Below, one piece after another: positions 52,268 to 63,523 of a stretch of DNA of 64,000 nt (position 1 is its first letter; every line of letters begins with the position of its first letter). Source of the DNA: Solea solea (taxonomy: Eukaryota; Chordata; Actinopteri; Pleuronectiformes; Soleidae); NCBI RefSeq assembly GCF_958295425.1, contig NC_081145.1, forward strand, positions 24,089,389 through 24,153,388, given 5' to 3'. The notes beneath the pieces were generated by a model, which was not told where the DNA came from, made no database searches, and saw nothing but the letters and a program-made list of their open reading frames with translations. A program made the translations under genes and the position numbers.

Positions 52268-53924
52268 CCAGGTAATAGCTTTGTGATAAGAAAGGAAAAT
52301 GTGTGGCTGGAATTATCATTATTCAGAATTTCTTCTGAAGAAAAATAGATTACAAGTTAACATAAAGTTGTGAGATGACTGTAGTTGTACTGTAGTTTTA
52401 CCATGTTTTTACTGTGCTGTAACATATCGTGTTACGCATGTCTATCTTTTCACAGTCAACAGCTCTCCTTTTTCTGCCGCTCTCTAAGCCCCTTACATGC
52501 AGCTTATCACCAAGTATGTGGTTGTACACGAAGAAGCGTCTAATCCTTCACTGCAGTACATGCAACTCAATACAGTTTACTGACCAAATATTATTCAGTT
52601 CAAAGAGAGAGAAAATAAATGAATCCGATATTATGTTTGATTTTCAACAAAGGACGGAGAGAATGTGAGAGTACCTGGAAATGGAGTGTGCGTCTCACAT
52701 TGTTAGGATGACAATAGCTCTAGCTTTAGCTCTATTCTACACACACCTGTCAACTTAATTCTAATCTGATTAAAAGCCTTAAACAGACATTTCAAGGTGA
52801 GTTGTGAGGACATTTATAGAAAGTAGTGCCTGTTTCCTTAAAGGTACAGGGTGTATTGAATAATGAACATCTATTTATTGGTGAAGTTGCTTGTTGCAGT
52901 TGAGTATCCCATTATGGATCTGTAGGCAACTTTACCTGCTTATGAGCTATTACCATCTTCCATAAGCATGACAACAAAATGCATCCTTAATTGTTTAGAT
53001 GTCGCTGAGATGTACACAGCTGAACTTGTCAAATGGGACTATCTGTGTTCAATTAAAATTATTCATACACATATCAAATTTCACACAAATCCCCTGAGAT
53101 TATGATTTATTTTCCAGTTTGGACCGTTATGGGGATTTCTTGAAAAGTTTTAGTGATGTCATCAGTGGATAGATTCTAAGCAAAGTCACCTACACATCGC
53201 AAAAAAAAATTGTCAACAATTGTAGACAGGGAGTTGTTAAATGTTAACTCCTAATTCATCAAATTCCATTCAAATCTGATGAGTTTTGACAAAGATGTGA
53301 TTTTTCTTATTTATATAGTTTTGCTCATTGTAAGATATGGACAGGAAGTTGCTAACAGGAGGAACAACCTACAGGATAAGGGTAATAGAGATGGTACAGG
53401 AGGGTGGGATAAAACTTATTTGTTACCAACATTTCATGGGAACATACTTGATCATCTACCCATTAATATTATACATTTTTATACATATTGTACCACTCTG
53501 TCATCAGACATTTTCACAAACTGTGGTACAACAGTTGGCTCTTCAGTGCATGTCTTTTGTTTTACCATGGCCATGTTCTGTTCTTGTCTTAATTCTTTCT
53601 GCTCTCTTCCTGTCACATCGACTTGACTTCTCTCTCTCCGCCTCTCTCTCCGCTCAATTCGGGGTCATGATGAGAGGCAATGGTTCATCTGGTCATTTTG
53701 CTCTCCGTGGACGCTCTGCCAGACTCGGGGCCTGACATTTGGCACCATCAAGGGACCTGTAGCATTCATTATGCGAGTGTGTGAGGGGGGGGGGGACACG
53801 GCTATATGCAAATAAAGAGAGAGTGTGAAGTCAGCTATGGAAAAAAAGTCTAATTACAGTAAAATCCTAAATGAAAAACATAGTTTTCAATGCACTAGAA
53901 AAACACTATATAAATACAAACAAT

Positions 53925-53972
<48 letters not shown>
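53925..53972. repeat. (GATA)n microsatellite
   Basis: About twelve perfect TAGA/GATA units, likely length-polymorphic. Confidence 0.95.
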
Positions 53973-54417
53973 GCTCATGTATGACTGGAAGAGCATTGTC
54001 CCCACTGCTTATCCACTACCATGTGGCTGTGAATTGAAATATGCTGCTTAAGATAATTAAGACTAATGAAGGATTGTGTAGTATAACACATAAAAAGGAA
54101 TTAATGGAGGCTTAACTGCAGGCAAAGTGAAAATTAGCAGATAACAAGAAAAACAATGCAAATTGTAATATTAAGTTCAGACACATTTAAATACAAAACA
54201 ATAAAACAAAAAGAAAAGAAGAAATATTCTGGTCAGGTTAAAAAAAAACACACAATGTATTCATATCCTCTTTGCTGCTGTACATCACAGATTACACAGA
54301 GTCCGAGCTAATGTGAGGAAGTAACGTAACCATGTCAGATTACATCTGATCTGAACCATAAGTCATAGCAGGCACGTTATAATTCATGCTGGTTAACTCT
54401 ATGACACGCAGCCTGTC

Positions 54418-54448
54418 GTTAGGTTACGTCCATGGTTCGTAACCTAAC
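54418..54448. repeat. Perfect 11-bp hairpin
   Basis: GTTAGGTTACG and CGTAACCTAAC are exact reverse complements separated by a 9-nt loop. It sits at the left edge of the repeat at 54440-54735. Confidence 0.85.
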
Positions 54449-54735
54449 AACATGCACCTCTGGTGGTACTCCGAGGAAAATCAGAAATACTGTATATACC
54501 AGGTTACGTGATCAGAGGAATTTTGACCTTAGTGTGTAGAAAATGAAACAAATCAAATATAAAACGATAATAAATGAAATAATAATAATTAGAATCACCT
54601 TATCTCAGGCTTCATCTTACTCTAATTTTGTTATACCAGTGTGTGAAATATATGTGAGGAAGAGGAGGAGGAGGATGAGAGAGCAAATGATCTTATTGGG
54701 AATAAATCTGCCTCCTGTGAAAAGTCTGTAGCTGA
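54440..54735 (+). repeat. Dispersed repeat, uninterrupted copy
   Basis: Shares an ordered series of words with 61207-61862: GAGGAAAATCAGA-ATACTGT, TCACCTTATCTC, CTATACCAGTG-type sequence, GATGAGAGAGCAAAT, TTATTGGGAATAAATCTGCC and TCTGTAGCTGACTT. No coding capacity was recognised. Class unknown. Confidence 0.75.
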
Positions 54736-55411
54736 CTTGGTTTTCATGTTTTGAGGCGTTTTCCTGGAATAATGTATGGATCCCCATGACTGCTTCTCCA
54801 GCATGCAGTGTTAACACATCTCAAAATAAATGAATACATAGCTGTAATAAAAGAAGTAAATGTATTCACAAATTCTTAATGTGATCCATTTATTCTTTTC
54901 AAAGTTCCATTACTCATTTTTGATTTTAATTGTGTAGACTGGAGTTGTTTGCAAGGGTATTGTGTTCATTAGCCACCGTGTTATTTATAGTCTCCTGAGC
55001 CACTTATTTCTTATCAGCAAATTTTCCATTTGTTTTTAAAAAAAAAAGAGAAAATGTACATCTGTAAATTGTTGTTTTTAAACACAAGAGCACAGAAATG
55101 TAGTCCGATCAATGATCACAAATCACAGTAATCTTCTTTAATAATGCTCAATGTCACTATTCTGTTCTGACTTGTATCCTGTTTAAATTGTTCATTATCT
55201 GGTGTTTTTCGACACTTGCTGATAGGACAGGATGGAGAGACTGCATTGTAAAAATGTAGGAAAGGGGATACACAGCACATTCTCATCATCTTACATTGTC
55301 AGTTCCCGCCCACCACATCTCTCCAAATCTCTGGCTCAAGCCACTGTTGCTATTTCATCCTAACTAACTAACTAAGTAAGAAAATAATTGTAATGCACTA
55401 TAATAATGCAA

Positions 55412-55750
55412 GGGGCCACACGGTTGGTGTAGTGGTTAGCACTACAAGACCCGGTTGGAACAAGGGCCTTTTTGCATGGAGTTTGCATGTTCTCCCCGTG
55501 TGTGTGTGGGTTTTCTCCGGGTTCTCCGATTTCTTCCCACAGCGCAAAAACATGATGCAATATGGGCATTAGGTAAACTGGACACTCTAAATTGGCCATA
55601 GGTGTGAGAGTGAGGTTTAATGGTTGTTTGTCTAAATGTGGCCCTGCGATGGACTGGCGAACTGTCCAGGGTGTGACCCCGCCTATCGCCCTATATCAGC
55701 TGGGATTGGCACAGCACCCCCCGTGACCCTGATGAAAATGGATGGATGGA
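55412..55750 (+). repeat. Full-length tRNA-derived SINE with target-site duplication
   Basis: Begins GGGGCCACACGGTTGGTG, with A-box-like TGGTGTAGTGGTTAGCAC in a tRNA-like head. The conserved body follows: GGAGTTTGCATGTTCTCCCC, GTGTGGGTTTTCTCCGGGTT, GGTAAACTGGACACTCTAAA, GCCCTGCGATGGACTGG, CAGCTGGGATTGGCACAGC. It ends in a GATGGATGG tail. ATAATAATGCAA flanks it on both sides (55400-55411 and again from 55750), an 11- to 12-bp target duplication as left by LINE-assisted insertion. It is the most intact of six family copies in the window. Confidence 0.85.
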
Positions 55751-56217
55751 TAATAATGCAAAACGTGTTTCGCGTCCTTGATGTAAAAATTATTATTTCT
55801 ATACAATTCATCACATTTCCTCTTCAGCTCTTTCGCAGAAATGTTTGCAAAAAAAAGTTATTTACAATTGTCGTCACATAGGAATTATAATTATGAATAC
55901 ATTGTTTCTTGAAAAGCTTATGAAAATCAAACCAGTCAGCTGGTGAAGTTTTGTTTGTACTGCAACAATGTGATTCATTCGTCTTCTCTTTTCACTGCAG
56001 GATTTTGAAAATGAGCCACATTGTTTTGGAAGAGGGTTTAGCTTGCTCAGTAGAATGTCTTTTCTTTTTGGCACAAATGTACAACAGGATGGCAGTGTGC
56101 CAGTCAGACAGGCAAACAGGCAGGTAAGCAGGGAACAAGGAGAAATCTAATGCAAGATATAGGCTGGCAAAGAGGCGATAAGAAATACTCATATTGCCTT
56201 CGGTTTAATGGGCTTAA

Positions 56218-56224
56218 GGATATA

Positions 56225-56292
<68 letters not shown>

Positions 56293-56296
56293 TATC
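56218..56296. repeat. Long (TA)n microsatellite
   Basis: Almost 80 bp of alternating TA with a GTGTG interruption near the left and one C near the right. Cruciform-prone and probably variable in length. Confidence 0.95.
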
Positions 56297-58277
56297 TCAA
56301 AAAAATGATATCAAAAGTGATTGAAAAGGGAAGCCCTGCTTCCTCTAGCATGTCATAAAATGAATGCCATTCCCGTGGCAGCACGGTGCATTAGAACCAG
56401 TGGAAGCATTTTCTACAAAAGGAACAGAAGGCAGAATTTATATATATGTGAAATACCTGGTCCTGAAATGAGCTTCCCCTGTTGCAAAGAACAGCAACTG
56501 TGCTAAGACAGGAGAGGAAGCAACTGGAAGGAGAGGGCTGAGATAATATACAGTATATATCTTACGCACAAGCATTCAAAGACTGAGTGCAAGTAGATTA
56601 TATTCCCAAAACTACTATAAAACTGTCAAATTTGGAAGGAGAAGTGCTGACATTGTGATTTCTTAAGTCTGTCAGAAGATGAAAAAGTAAAAGAAAATGA
56701 AGTTGAAGAGAGACGTGACGACTGCTCCTGCTGAAGAAGCAAAACAGCTGTTTTCATCTCAAAGCATGACGTATTGGGATATAAAGGAAACCAATGATCT
56801 TTCGAATGATCCCTCTCAATAGGAAAAGAAAGTTTGACAAAAGAAACAGAGGCAAACACACAGGTCAGCATCTAAGAGCTGAGGTACCGCAAAGTGGGCT
56901 AGTAACAAAAGAAATTACAACATTATAGCTACAGCACAATGCATCATTCCCTCAAACAGACACTCACACTGCTGAAAGCTGCCATCTGCCAGCACTGCTT
57001 TCACAAATATCACCTTTATACTGAACAGCCACAACTGGATATAGACTTGCAGCAGCAGAAGAAATTGTGAGGAGAGGAATCGAACACATAAACACATACT
57101 TCTTCTCTCTAATAGTGTTCTCTATTTCTTTTTCAATGTAAGGTGCTTTGAATGCCCTTTTATTGATAAAAAAAAACAACATGTTTCATTATTTTGTTTG
57201 TGCGTTTGTGTTATTTTTCTTAGGTTTTTCCAGAATATTTGAAGGATTTCGGGTTTATACTTCAATCCTTTCTGGTTTTTCAAATCCTTGTCATGACCCC
57301 TCTTTGTCCGTTGCATAAAGTATGTTAAAGCAACAAATGCTGAACACATTCCCGAGTATTTCATCCCTTCATAGTTTTTCACAGGAGCTCAGCTGTGGCA
57401 GAGCTGTGAGTGCTTTCCTATACTAAAGAAGCACATCAAGTATTTCAGCAGGCCTCTTGGGAAAAGGACGTTTAAATTATGCAAAAAATAATTATGGTTG
57501 CTAGTCTGATTTTGCTAAGGAAATGACTTCATTTAAAACGCATGCAAAGTAGTTTTAAATTCCGAAGTGTGGTATACTGTACAGTACTCTATGCATACCT
57601 GTTGTAACTTCTCGTCCCACACACAACCCTGCGGTGCCACCTCTGTGAAAAAAAAGTTTGTGTTCTCGGAAAGACAGAAAGAGACACAGCACATATACAA
57701 TATTTGCCCGGAGGTTAAAGCTTAGATTTATATTGTAGTTTTCAGGATAAACAAGTTTGAAAAAACCCTCTTGGATGAGAGGTGAAAGGTCCTCAAAACC
57801 AACTCAACCAAGTCCGGTTGCCTACGGCTCACCACTGAAGATGACTATGACCTGAATGAATGAGAGCTTTCACAGACAAGGAAACCAAGGTCACTCAACA
57901 TTTAACATCTAACATCTAATAACAGGGTTTTATGTATTGTTTAGCATGAAAACAGTGACGCCACTGAACCACATCTAGTTTATTCAGTTGTGCACAAAAG
58001 CTCAAAGTACGTGTTCAATTAAGTCTTTATAAATATGATTTGTGTTTTCATTATCCCCTTAAACATTCTCCTAAGTACTGTCTGTCCAGCATGGCTCATA
58101 AACATCGACCTTTTTTTCCTGCTTCTTAATGCCACAAAGTACTTCACCACAGTGCATTAGCTAAACTATTCAAACAAGACACAAAATGCCCAATTGAAGA
58201 TATGCAAAGTCTACATTAAATAACAGTGGATTAGTAGCAAAAATTCTTAATATGGGGGCAGAGAGGTGTGGGTTTTA

Positions 58278-58297
58278 CCCCCCCCCCCCCCCCCCCC
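58278..58297. repeat. C20 homopolymer
   Basis: Twenty consecutive C residues followed by GCC. The complementary G strand could form quadruplex-type structure, and the length is prone to sequencing error. Confidence 0.9.
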
Positions 58298-59223
58298 GCC
58301 ATGTGCACTTCAAGGTGAACCTTTAATGGTTAAATACAGCGTTAATCCTTCCTCTGCAGAATAATTACACAGTCCCATCTCCTTCATTACCTATACTCTG
58401 TTCCACTTCACACCTTGAAGGCGACACTGGTAGACAGGACTCAGAGGGTTCTTGCACAAACACACACGTCCGTGCACACAGTGGGACACACCGAGTGGCA
58501 GCAAATTAGAGTGTTGAAAAACGATGACTAAATTGGTTATCTTGAACAGATCTCAGTGAATTATGTTCTCATTTCGCAGGCAAACCGGGGTCTCTTGAAC
58601 GTAACACAATCATATTACACGTTTTATCTGATCTCAGAGTCAAGCTGGTCCACTCGGTCCTCATCAGACCCCATAATTCCGCTTCACAAATGAGTGTCGT
58701 GTAACCGGTAAAGCATCCGTCAATCCCGAAATACAAAGTGGTCATCAGCATCAATCAGCTCGCGCGATAAACATCTAGCATTCTGTAATGGGACAATCGA
58801 GGTGTGTATAACTCGAACACTGATATATGTTGAGTATAGTCATAAAATTGTATCATGACTCATTGCCTTCTCTTACATCAGCTCCATCCTGTGGCAGGAG
58901 CCAAGGCCCACTTTTAACTGCAGTGTATAGATAAGTGGTGGGATGGATGCGAGTGCAGGACTCCTGCTATTACCTCACTATCACTGGGATCCATCAGAGA
59001 TGCGGCTGGATGACACCGGCCCGGACATTACACAGTGAAGACAAAGACAGTGTAGAGCATGTCTGTAAACACTGTGCGCTGAATGTGTATCGAGTTACTG
59101 CATAATGAGCCGTTTCCTGTAACGTAGGCAGGTTTTTTTAAACGCTTCAGCTCTGTGTGACAGCTCTGTGGTGTTTGCTTTTTGTTGTGCTATTGAGTAT
59201 ATGTGCTCAGTGCTCATCTCTCC

Positions 59224-59290
59224 CATCCATCGTCCGTCTTCTATCCTACACATGAGGTTCACTGGTGCCAATCCCAGCTGACATAATCCT
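59224..59290 (-). repeat. SINE 3' end, minus strand
   Basis: The reverse complement reads CAGCTGGGATTGGCACCAG, then GGATAGAAGACGGACG and ATGGATGGG, matching the 3' end and tail of 55412-55750. Confidence 0.6.
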
Positions 59291-59519
59291 AAACATAAAA
59301 TGGATCTATTTAGTTATTTCTTTTTTTGTTATGCCACAATATGTTCCAATATGAGAGTGATTTGTTTTGAAAGGTTTGTGTTTAACTCAGATTGAAGGTT
59401 GAAACGTTGAAGGTCCAGTATGGAATACGGGTAAAAATACTCCACAGACCAGAAAAGATGTAAACACTCTTCCACTCTCATTGCTCCGTCCTTCTTCTTC
59501 TTCTTCTTCAGTTTATGCA

Positions 59520-59760
59520 TCATTGGTTTTGTGGGTGGCCGCTCGGGCTACACTGTCAAACTTTGGCAGCCTCCACAGCAAGGCTCTTGTCGATAGTACA
59601 CATAAAAGGCTGATGTTAAGGCTATAAGAAAGCCAAATGTTGTTTTTTTTAAGTGATTATATACTTACAAAAACAGAAGCACAAAGCACATTTAAGTGTA
59701 AATTTAACTATATAACATTTCTGCCAAAAAACCCTCCTAAATGTTACACATTGGACCTAT
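59520..59760 (-). repeat. Teleost dispersed repeat with GGTCCAATGTGTAA end
   Basis: The reverse complement begins TAGGTCCAATGTGTAACATT and continues TAGGAGGGTTTTTTGGCAGA. It contains TAGCCCGAGCGGCCACCC near its far end. This order is familiar from a common non-autonomous fish DNA element. The same terminal word occurs at 5366-5390. Confidence 0.5.
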
Positions 59761-60978
59761 AACTCATACAGTAGTGTGTGATGTTTTCAGACTATTGTTT
59801 TTATCCAAAACATAATGTAAAGCAATCATATTCTGGAAGCACAATTAAACGTATGTGTAATTAAAATGCGTTATAAAAGTAAATGGAGAGCTGAACAAAG
59901 AGCCTCCTTTTTGTTCCTAACACAGAAGACATGAGCAGGCCTGACAGACGAAAAGAAAGCATTCACAGATGCATGTTGTGGATTGATTTCATCACACAGG
60001 CTAGTGGATCATGGAGCTGTTGCCTACAGCTAACTTCACTTCTATATCTCTCTCAAAACCCCAGAGGAAATCATTTGGGGGGAGAGGCAAATCTGTGGTC
60101 GCCACGGGGGAGCTGACACATTGTGTAAAGCCAAGATGAAGCAAGAGTACGTAGACAAAACAAGATAGAAAAAAAAAAAAAAAAGGATGGATGCGATGCT
60201 GTGTTTGAGTCTCGTCACGCAGACACACAGACTCCAAGGGTGTATCAGCATGCGAGTGTGAGTGTGCGCAGTTTCGATTTAACACTACGTACAATAGATG
60301 TTTCAAAAAACCTGAAATGAGATTTATATTAATTAGATTCAAGTGACTGAAAGAGACCAGGAGCTGACCCGTTCCATTCTCCAGTGGAAATGAGATCAAA
60401 GGAGGTTCAAAGATGAATCATATTGTGCCTTACAAATACTGAACGCACATTTGTGAATTAAAAGCACTTATTCATGAGGAGCAGAATGCAGCGAAGAAAT
60501 GGCAGCAGAGGTGAGCGCACAAGGAAATGGTGGAGAGACAATCTAAATGCGAGTGAAGGGCGTGTGAGCAAGAAATACACGACATTTGATAAAAGGAAAA
60601 AAACAGTATTCTCACATACATAATATATGAAAGTACTCATAAGTTTACTGTATATCCTTATATTTCTTAACTATTTTGTCTCATATGTATGTACATTTCA
60701 TATATGGAAAGTCACCATGAATAAAGGAAGGTTCCTTGTCAGAGGTAAAAGGAAGTGGCTTTATGTTAGGAAACTCAGTTTTGATCAGACAAATTGCCTC
60801 TTAGCATTCAAATGAACTCAAAGGAGAGAAAGAATTGCATACCCATAAATACTGATTTGTCATTTCCTTTTACAATTATAGTGTATTTTTCCAAGAACGA
60901 TTTACGGATTGTAGTTATTCTATTTACGTGGAAAAAAATCACTTCGGCCGAATCACTTCCAAATCTGCACACATTTTT

Positions 60979-61002
60979 GAAGGTAGGATTGATCCTACCT
61001 TC
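60979..61002. repeat. Perfect 11-bp hairpin with 2-nt loop
   Basis: GAAGGTAGGAT and ATCCTACCTTC are exact reverse complements separated by TG. Confidence 0.9.
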
Positions 61003-61206
61003 ATAATCTCTGCGTTTTCATCACAGATTGACTAGCGTTTCAACCAGAGGAGTGTTTGACGACACGAGCGTGAGCGTGACACAAACACCGTGCGGACATG
61101 GAGAGCTGGACTCAAAAGAGACACAACCTGTTGAAATCGGAACATTTAAACAAAGCAAGGACATAATTGCCAGTTATTTTGCTATTTAACACCTTTAAAG
61201 GGCTTT

Positions 61207-61862
61207 CTTAGGTTAAAGAGGTTAAGTTAACTTTGTAAAGCCAACCTTCCTATTTGGAGGAAAATCAGATATACTGTTCCACTGTGTTTACTAAGGTATG
61301 TGATCGGAGTGGAGCTGAGGAAGTTTGACCGGAGTGTGAAACAAATAACAAATTATAATATATTATAATAAATGAAATGATAATAGAGTCACCTTATCTC
61401 TTGCTCCATCTTAATCTAATTCCACTATACCAGTGCCTCAGCATATGTGCTGATGAGAGAGCAAATTATCTTCAATTCCAATTCAATTCAATTTTATTTG
61501 TTAAACACCAAATCACAATATGCAATATCTCAAAGTACTGTACATAGTGAGTCAAAAACCTTTACAATATTATAGAGAGAAGAGAAACCCAACAGTTCAC
61601 ACAATGTGCAAGGGAATGAGTTCCAGACGGACAGCGAGTCCAAGCCTGTGAATAGCAGAAAATATTGACATAAATCTAATTCCATAGATCTGGATCCTGC
61701 AGCTTGCAAAATGAGGATACAGAGAGAGAGGACAGGCGGGAAAGACACAAACTAGGGAGAGAAAGAACAAAGTTAATGACATGTCATAAAGTCATATTCA
61801 TTCTCTAAGTGTATTATTGGGAATAAATCTGCCTCCTGTGAAGAGCCTGTAGCTGACTTTGC
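61207..61862 (+). repeat. Dispersed repeat, copy interrupted by a later insertion
   Basis: Partner of 54440-54735. The left part ends GATGAGAGAGCAAATTATC at about 61470 and the right part resumes TTATTGGGAATAAATCTGCC at about 61813. The intervening 340 bp are absent from the 54-kb copy. Confidence 0.75.
61471..61812 (-). mobile_element. Inserted ATTCAATTTTATTTG-type fish retroelement fragment
   Basis: One end is TTCAATTCCAATTCAATTCA followed by ATTTTATTTGTTAAACACC and AAATCACAATATGCAATATC. This resembles the ATTCAATTCAATTTTATTTG terminus of an abundant teleost non-LTR-type repeat, here reading from its tail. Later words include AGAAACCCAACAGTTC and TTAATGACATGTCATAAAG. The strand is inferred from the tail position and the exact family is uncertain. 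Confidence 0.55.
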
Positions 61863-62596
61863 TTGGCCTATTTACACCATTGTTATTTAACGTTGACGAT
61901 AATGGTGTTACTTCCAGAGTTTCCTATTTTCTCAGGTGGTACTTGGTATGAAAATATTATATCTTCAACCCTATAGAGGAATACACCAGTAACATGTGTA
62001 CAACATGCATATAACGTGCAGCGAAATCAATGCTCTGCATCATAGTCTAATTTTCTGTGATTTTCAGCTGTCAAAGGGGTTTTTGTTCCTGGATGTTACA
62101 TCATTCTGGTGTCAAATAATTATTGTAAGATTTATATATCCGTATTATATAATATTATGGTGTACGATTTTGGCGTTCCCTCAATTTTATGTGAACAAGT
62201 TCTGTTCACACTCAAGTATCTTGGTGTCCGTGCAGATGTTTAGCTAGACATATATCTCCAAAGTAAAGCGTTAGAATTTCTCATACTCATCTCTTTAAAG
62301 TCGTAACTGCAAGCTGCAGCCGCTTTAATTAACTGATAAATGAATCACTAATTATTGCTGCCTTGAGCTTCGTCTTTATTAATTGTTTTCTGAAGCTATT
62401 TGGTCTTAACACGGTTATCGAATCGCATGTTTGATGCTGTTAACTGACCCTGCTTTGGTTGGGTTTTCATTTGTAAAGGAGATATTAATCTCAGTGTGAC
62501 TTCTTAGTAAAATTAATAATTGTGCTGATTAATGCAAGGGGGCCAGAGAATGCATCTATCTGAGATAGAACTGCACGTTTATGTGTGTGTGTCCTC

Positions 62597-62616
62597 GTGT
62601 GTGTATACACACACAC
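62597..62616. repeat. Perfect GT/AC palindrome
   Basis: GTGTGTGTATACACACACAC is self-complementary apart from its outer phase and entirely alternating purine-pyrimidine, so both cruciform and Z-DNA are possible. Confidence 0.85.
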
Positions 62617-63344
62617 ATTTGCATGTGAACATTTCCGCGCGTGTAGATTTTTCGAGCTCAATCGGTGCAATTGTATCTCATCACTGACAATAGACAGAGA
62701 TTGAGGGTTGAGGGTGTGTCAAGGATTGCCTCCTATTTCAGCTCAGCTGCAGCAGGCAGCGTTTCCATTTTTGTTCCTATTACCAAATGAAATGCACCCT
62801 GCTGTTACAGCTGACTTGAGGCAGAAAACACATTAATCGAAAAGGCAAATTTTGTAAGTGGTTGTCTGGTGAGTTGTAGTCTGAAATTGCGCTTTTTGAA
62901 AATGTCCTGCTCGGACTGCTCTAATTTTAGAACAGCAAACATATACATAAGATATATGGTGTGGAAGGCAAGATTGTTTTCAGTGAGATGGGCTGGCTGA
63001 ACAGATATGGCCGGAATAGACTGTGGAAACATGGGCCTACGTGCAGCTATTACAGCAAACTAGGAGTGGAAATTCAATTTTGAAGGAGTTTTGCAGAGAT
63101 TCAACAATAGTCCGATATTTACCTATTTCCTTTGCTTATTTCTAATTTCAGGGGCTGCTTTTCCTTCAATGTTTTCAGACATAATCAGTTTTATTGTTCA
63201 CTCCACTATTACTCTTACCGCTCTCTTCTCAAAAAAAGTAATGATTAATTTAATTCATGCAATAATTCATATTGTATATCTACAATATCTTCCATAAGTG
63301 TGTTTTGCCTCGGACTCATTCCTGTTCTTTGTCGTCTTCTCCAG

Positions 63345-63523
63345 GCACCACAGTGATGAGAATGACGGCTCTCGACGCAGACGACCCCTCCACGGACAAC
63401 GCGGCGTTGCGTTACAACATCGTCAGACAGTCACCTGACAAACCGTCCCCGAACATGTTCTACATCGATGCAGAGAAAGGCGACATTGTCACCGTCATCT
63501 CCCCCATACTGCTTGATCGAGAG
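63345..63523 (+). CDS. cdh13: cdh13 internal exon: first half of EC2
   Basis: Fourth cdh13 exon, 179 nt. It completes the split Gly codon and adds 59 codons, ending in phase 0. The acceptor is TCTTCTCCAG and the donor is GAG|GTGAGT. The protein reads [19 protein letters not shown], then [19 protein letters not shown] and [25 protein letters not shown] and LDRE are the EC2 calcium-binding motifs. This is the most conserved of the four exons and the strongest evidence for cdh13 rather than another cadherin: the [12 protein letters not shown] run is distinctive of cadherin-13. Two CpG-rich codon stretches (GACGCAGACGACC, AACGCGGCGTTGCG) set the exon apart from its AT-rich surroundings. Remaining EC2 to EC5 exons are beyond the right edge. 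Confidence 0.95.

Larger units (their letters stand above)
32679..63344 (+). other. cdh13 intron C (30.7 kb)
   Basis: Longest intron in the window, GTGAGT to CTCCAG. Named content lies at 33115-33423, 35191-35212, 35625-36065, 37535-37557, 37801-37860, 39139-39170, 43320-43486, 46190-46230, 47938-48320, 52243-52267, 53925-53972, 54418-54735, 55412-55750, 56218-56296, 58278-58297, 59224-59290, 59520-59760, 60979-61002, 61207-61862 and 62597-62616. I can name nothing in 33430-35180, 36070-37530, 37870-39130, 39180-43310, 43500-46180, 46240-47930, 48330-52240, 52280-53920, 54740-55400, 56300-58270 or 59770-60970. Blocks around 40840-41000, 49240-49460 and 62285-62560 have the low-repeat, TAATTA-rich look of conserved non-coding DNA, which only alignment can test. 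Confidence 0.8.

Noticed and set aside
52840..53350. Miniature element beginning AAAGGTACAGGGTGTATT
   Set aside because: The start resembles the GGTCCAATGTGTAA family, but no matching right end was found and the interior is unfamiliar.
53925..53972. CRISPR-like array of short repeats
   Set aside because: Simple GATA microsatellite without spacers, in a vertebrate intron.
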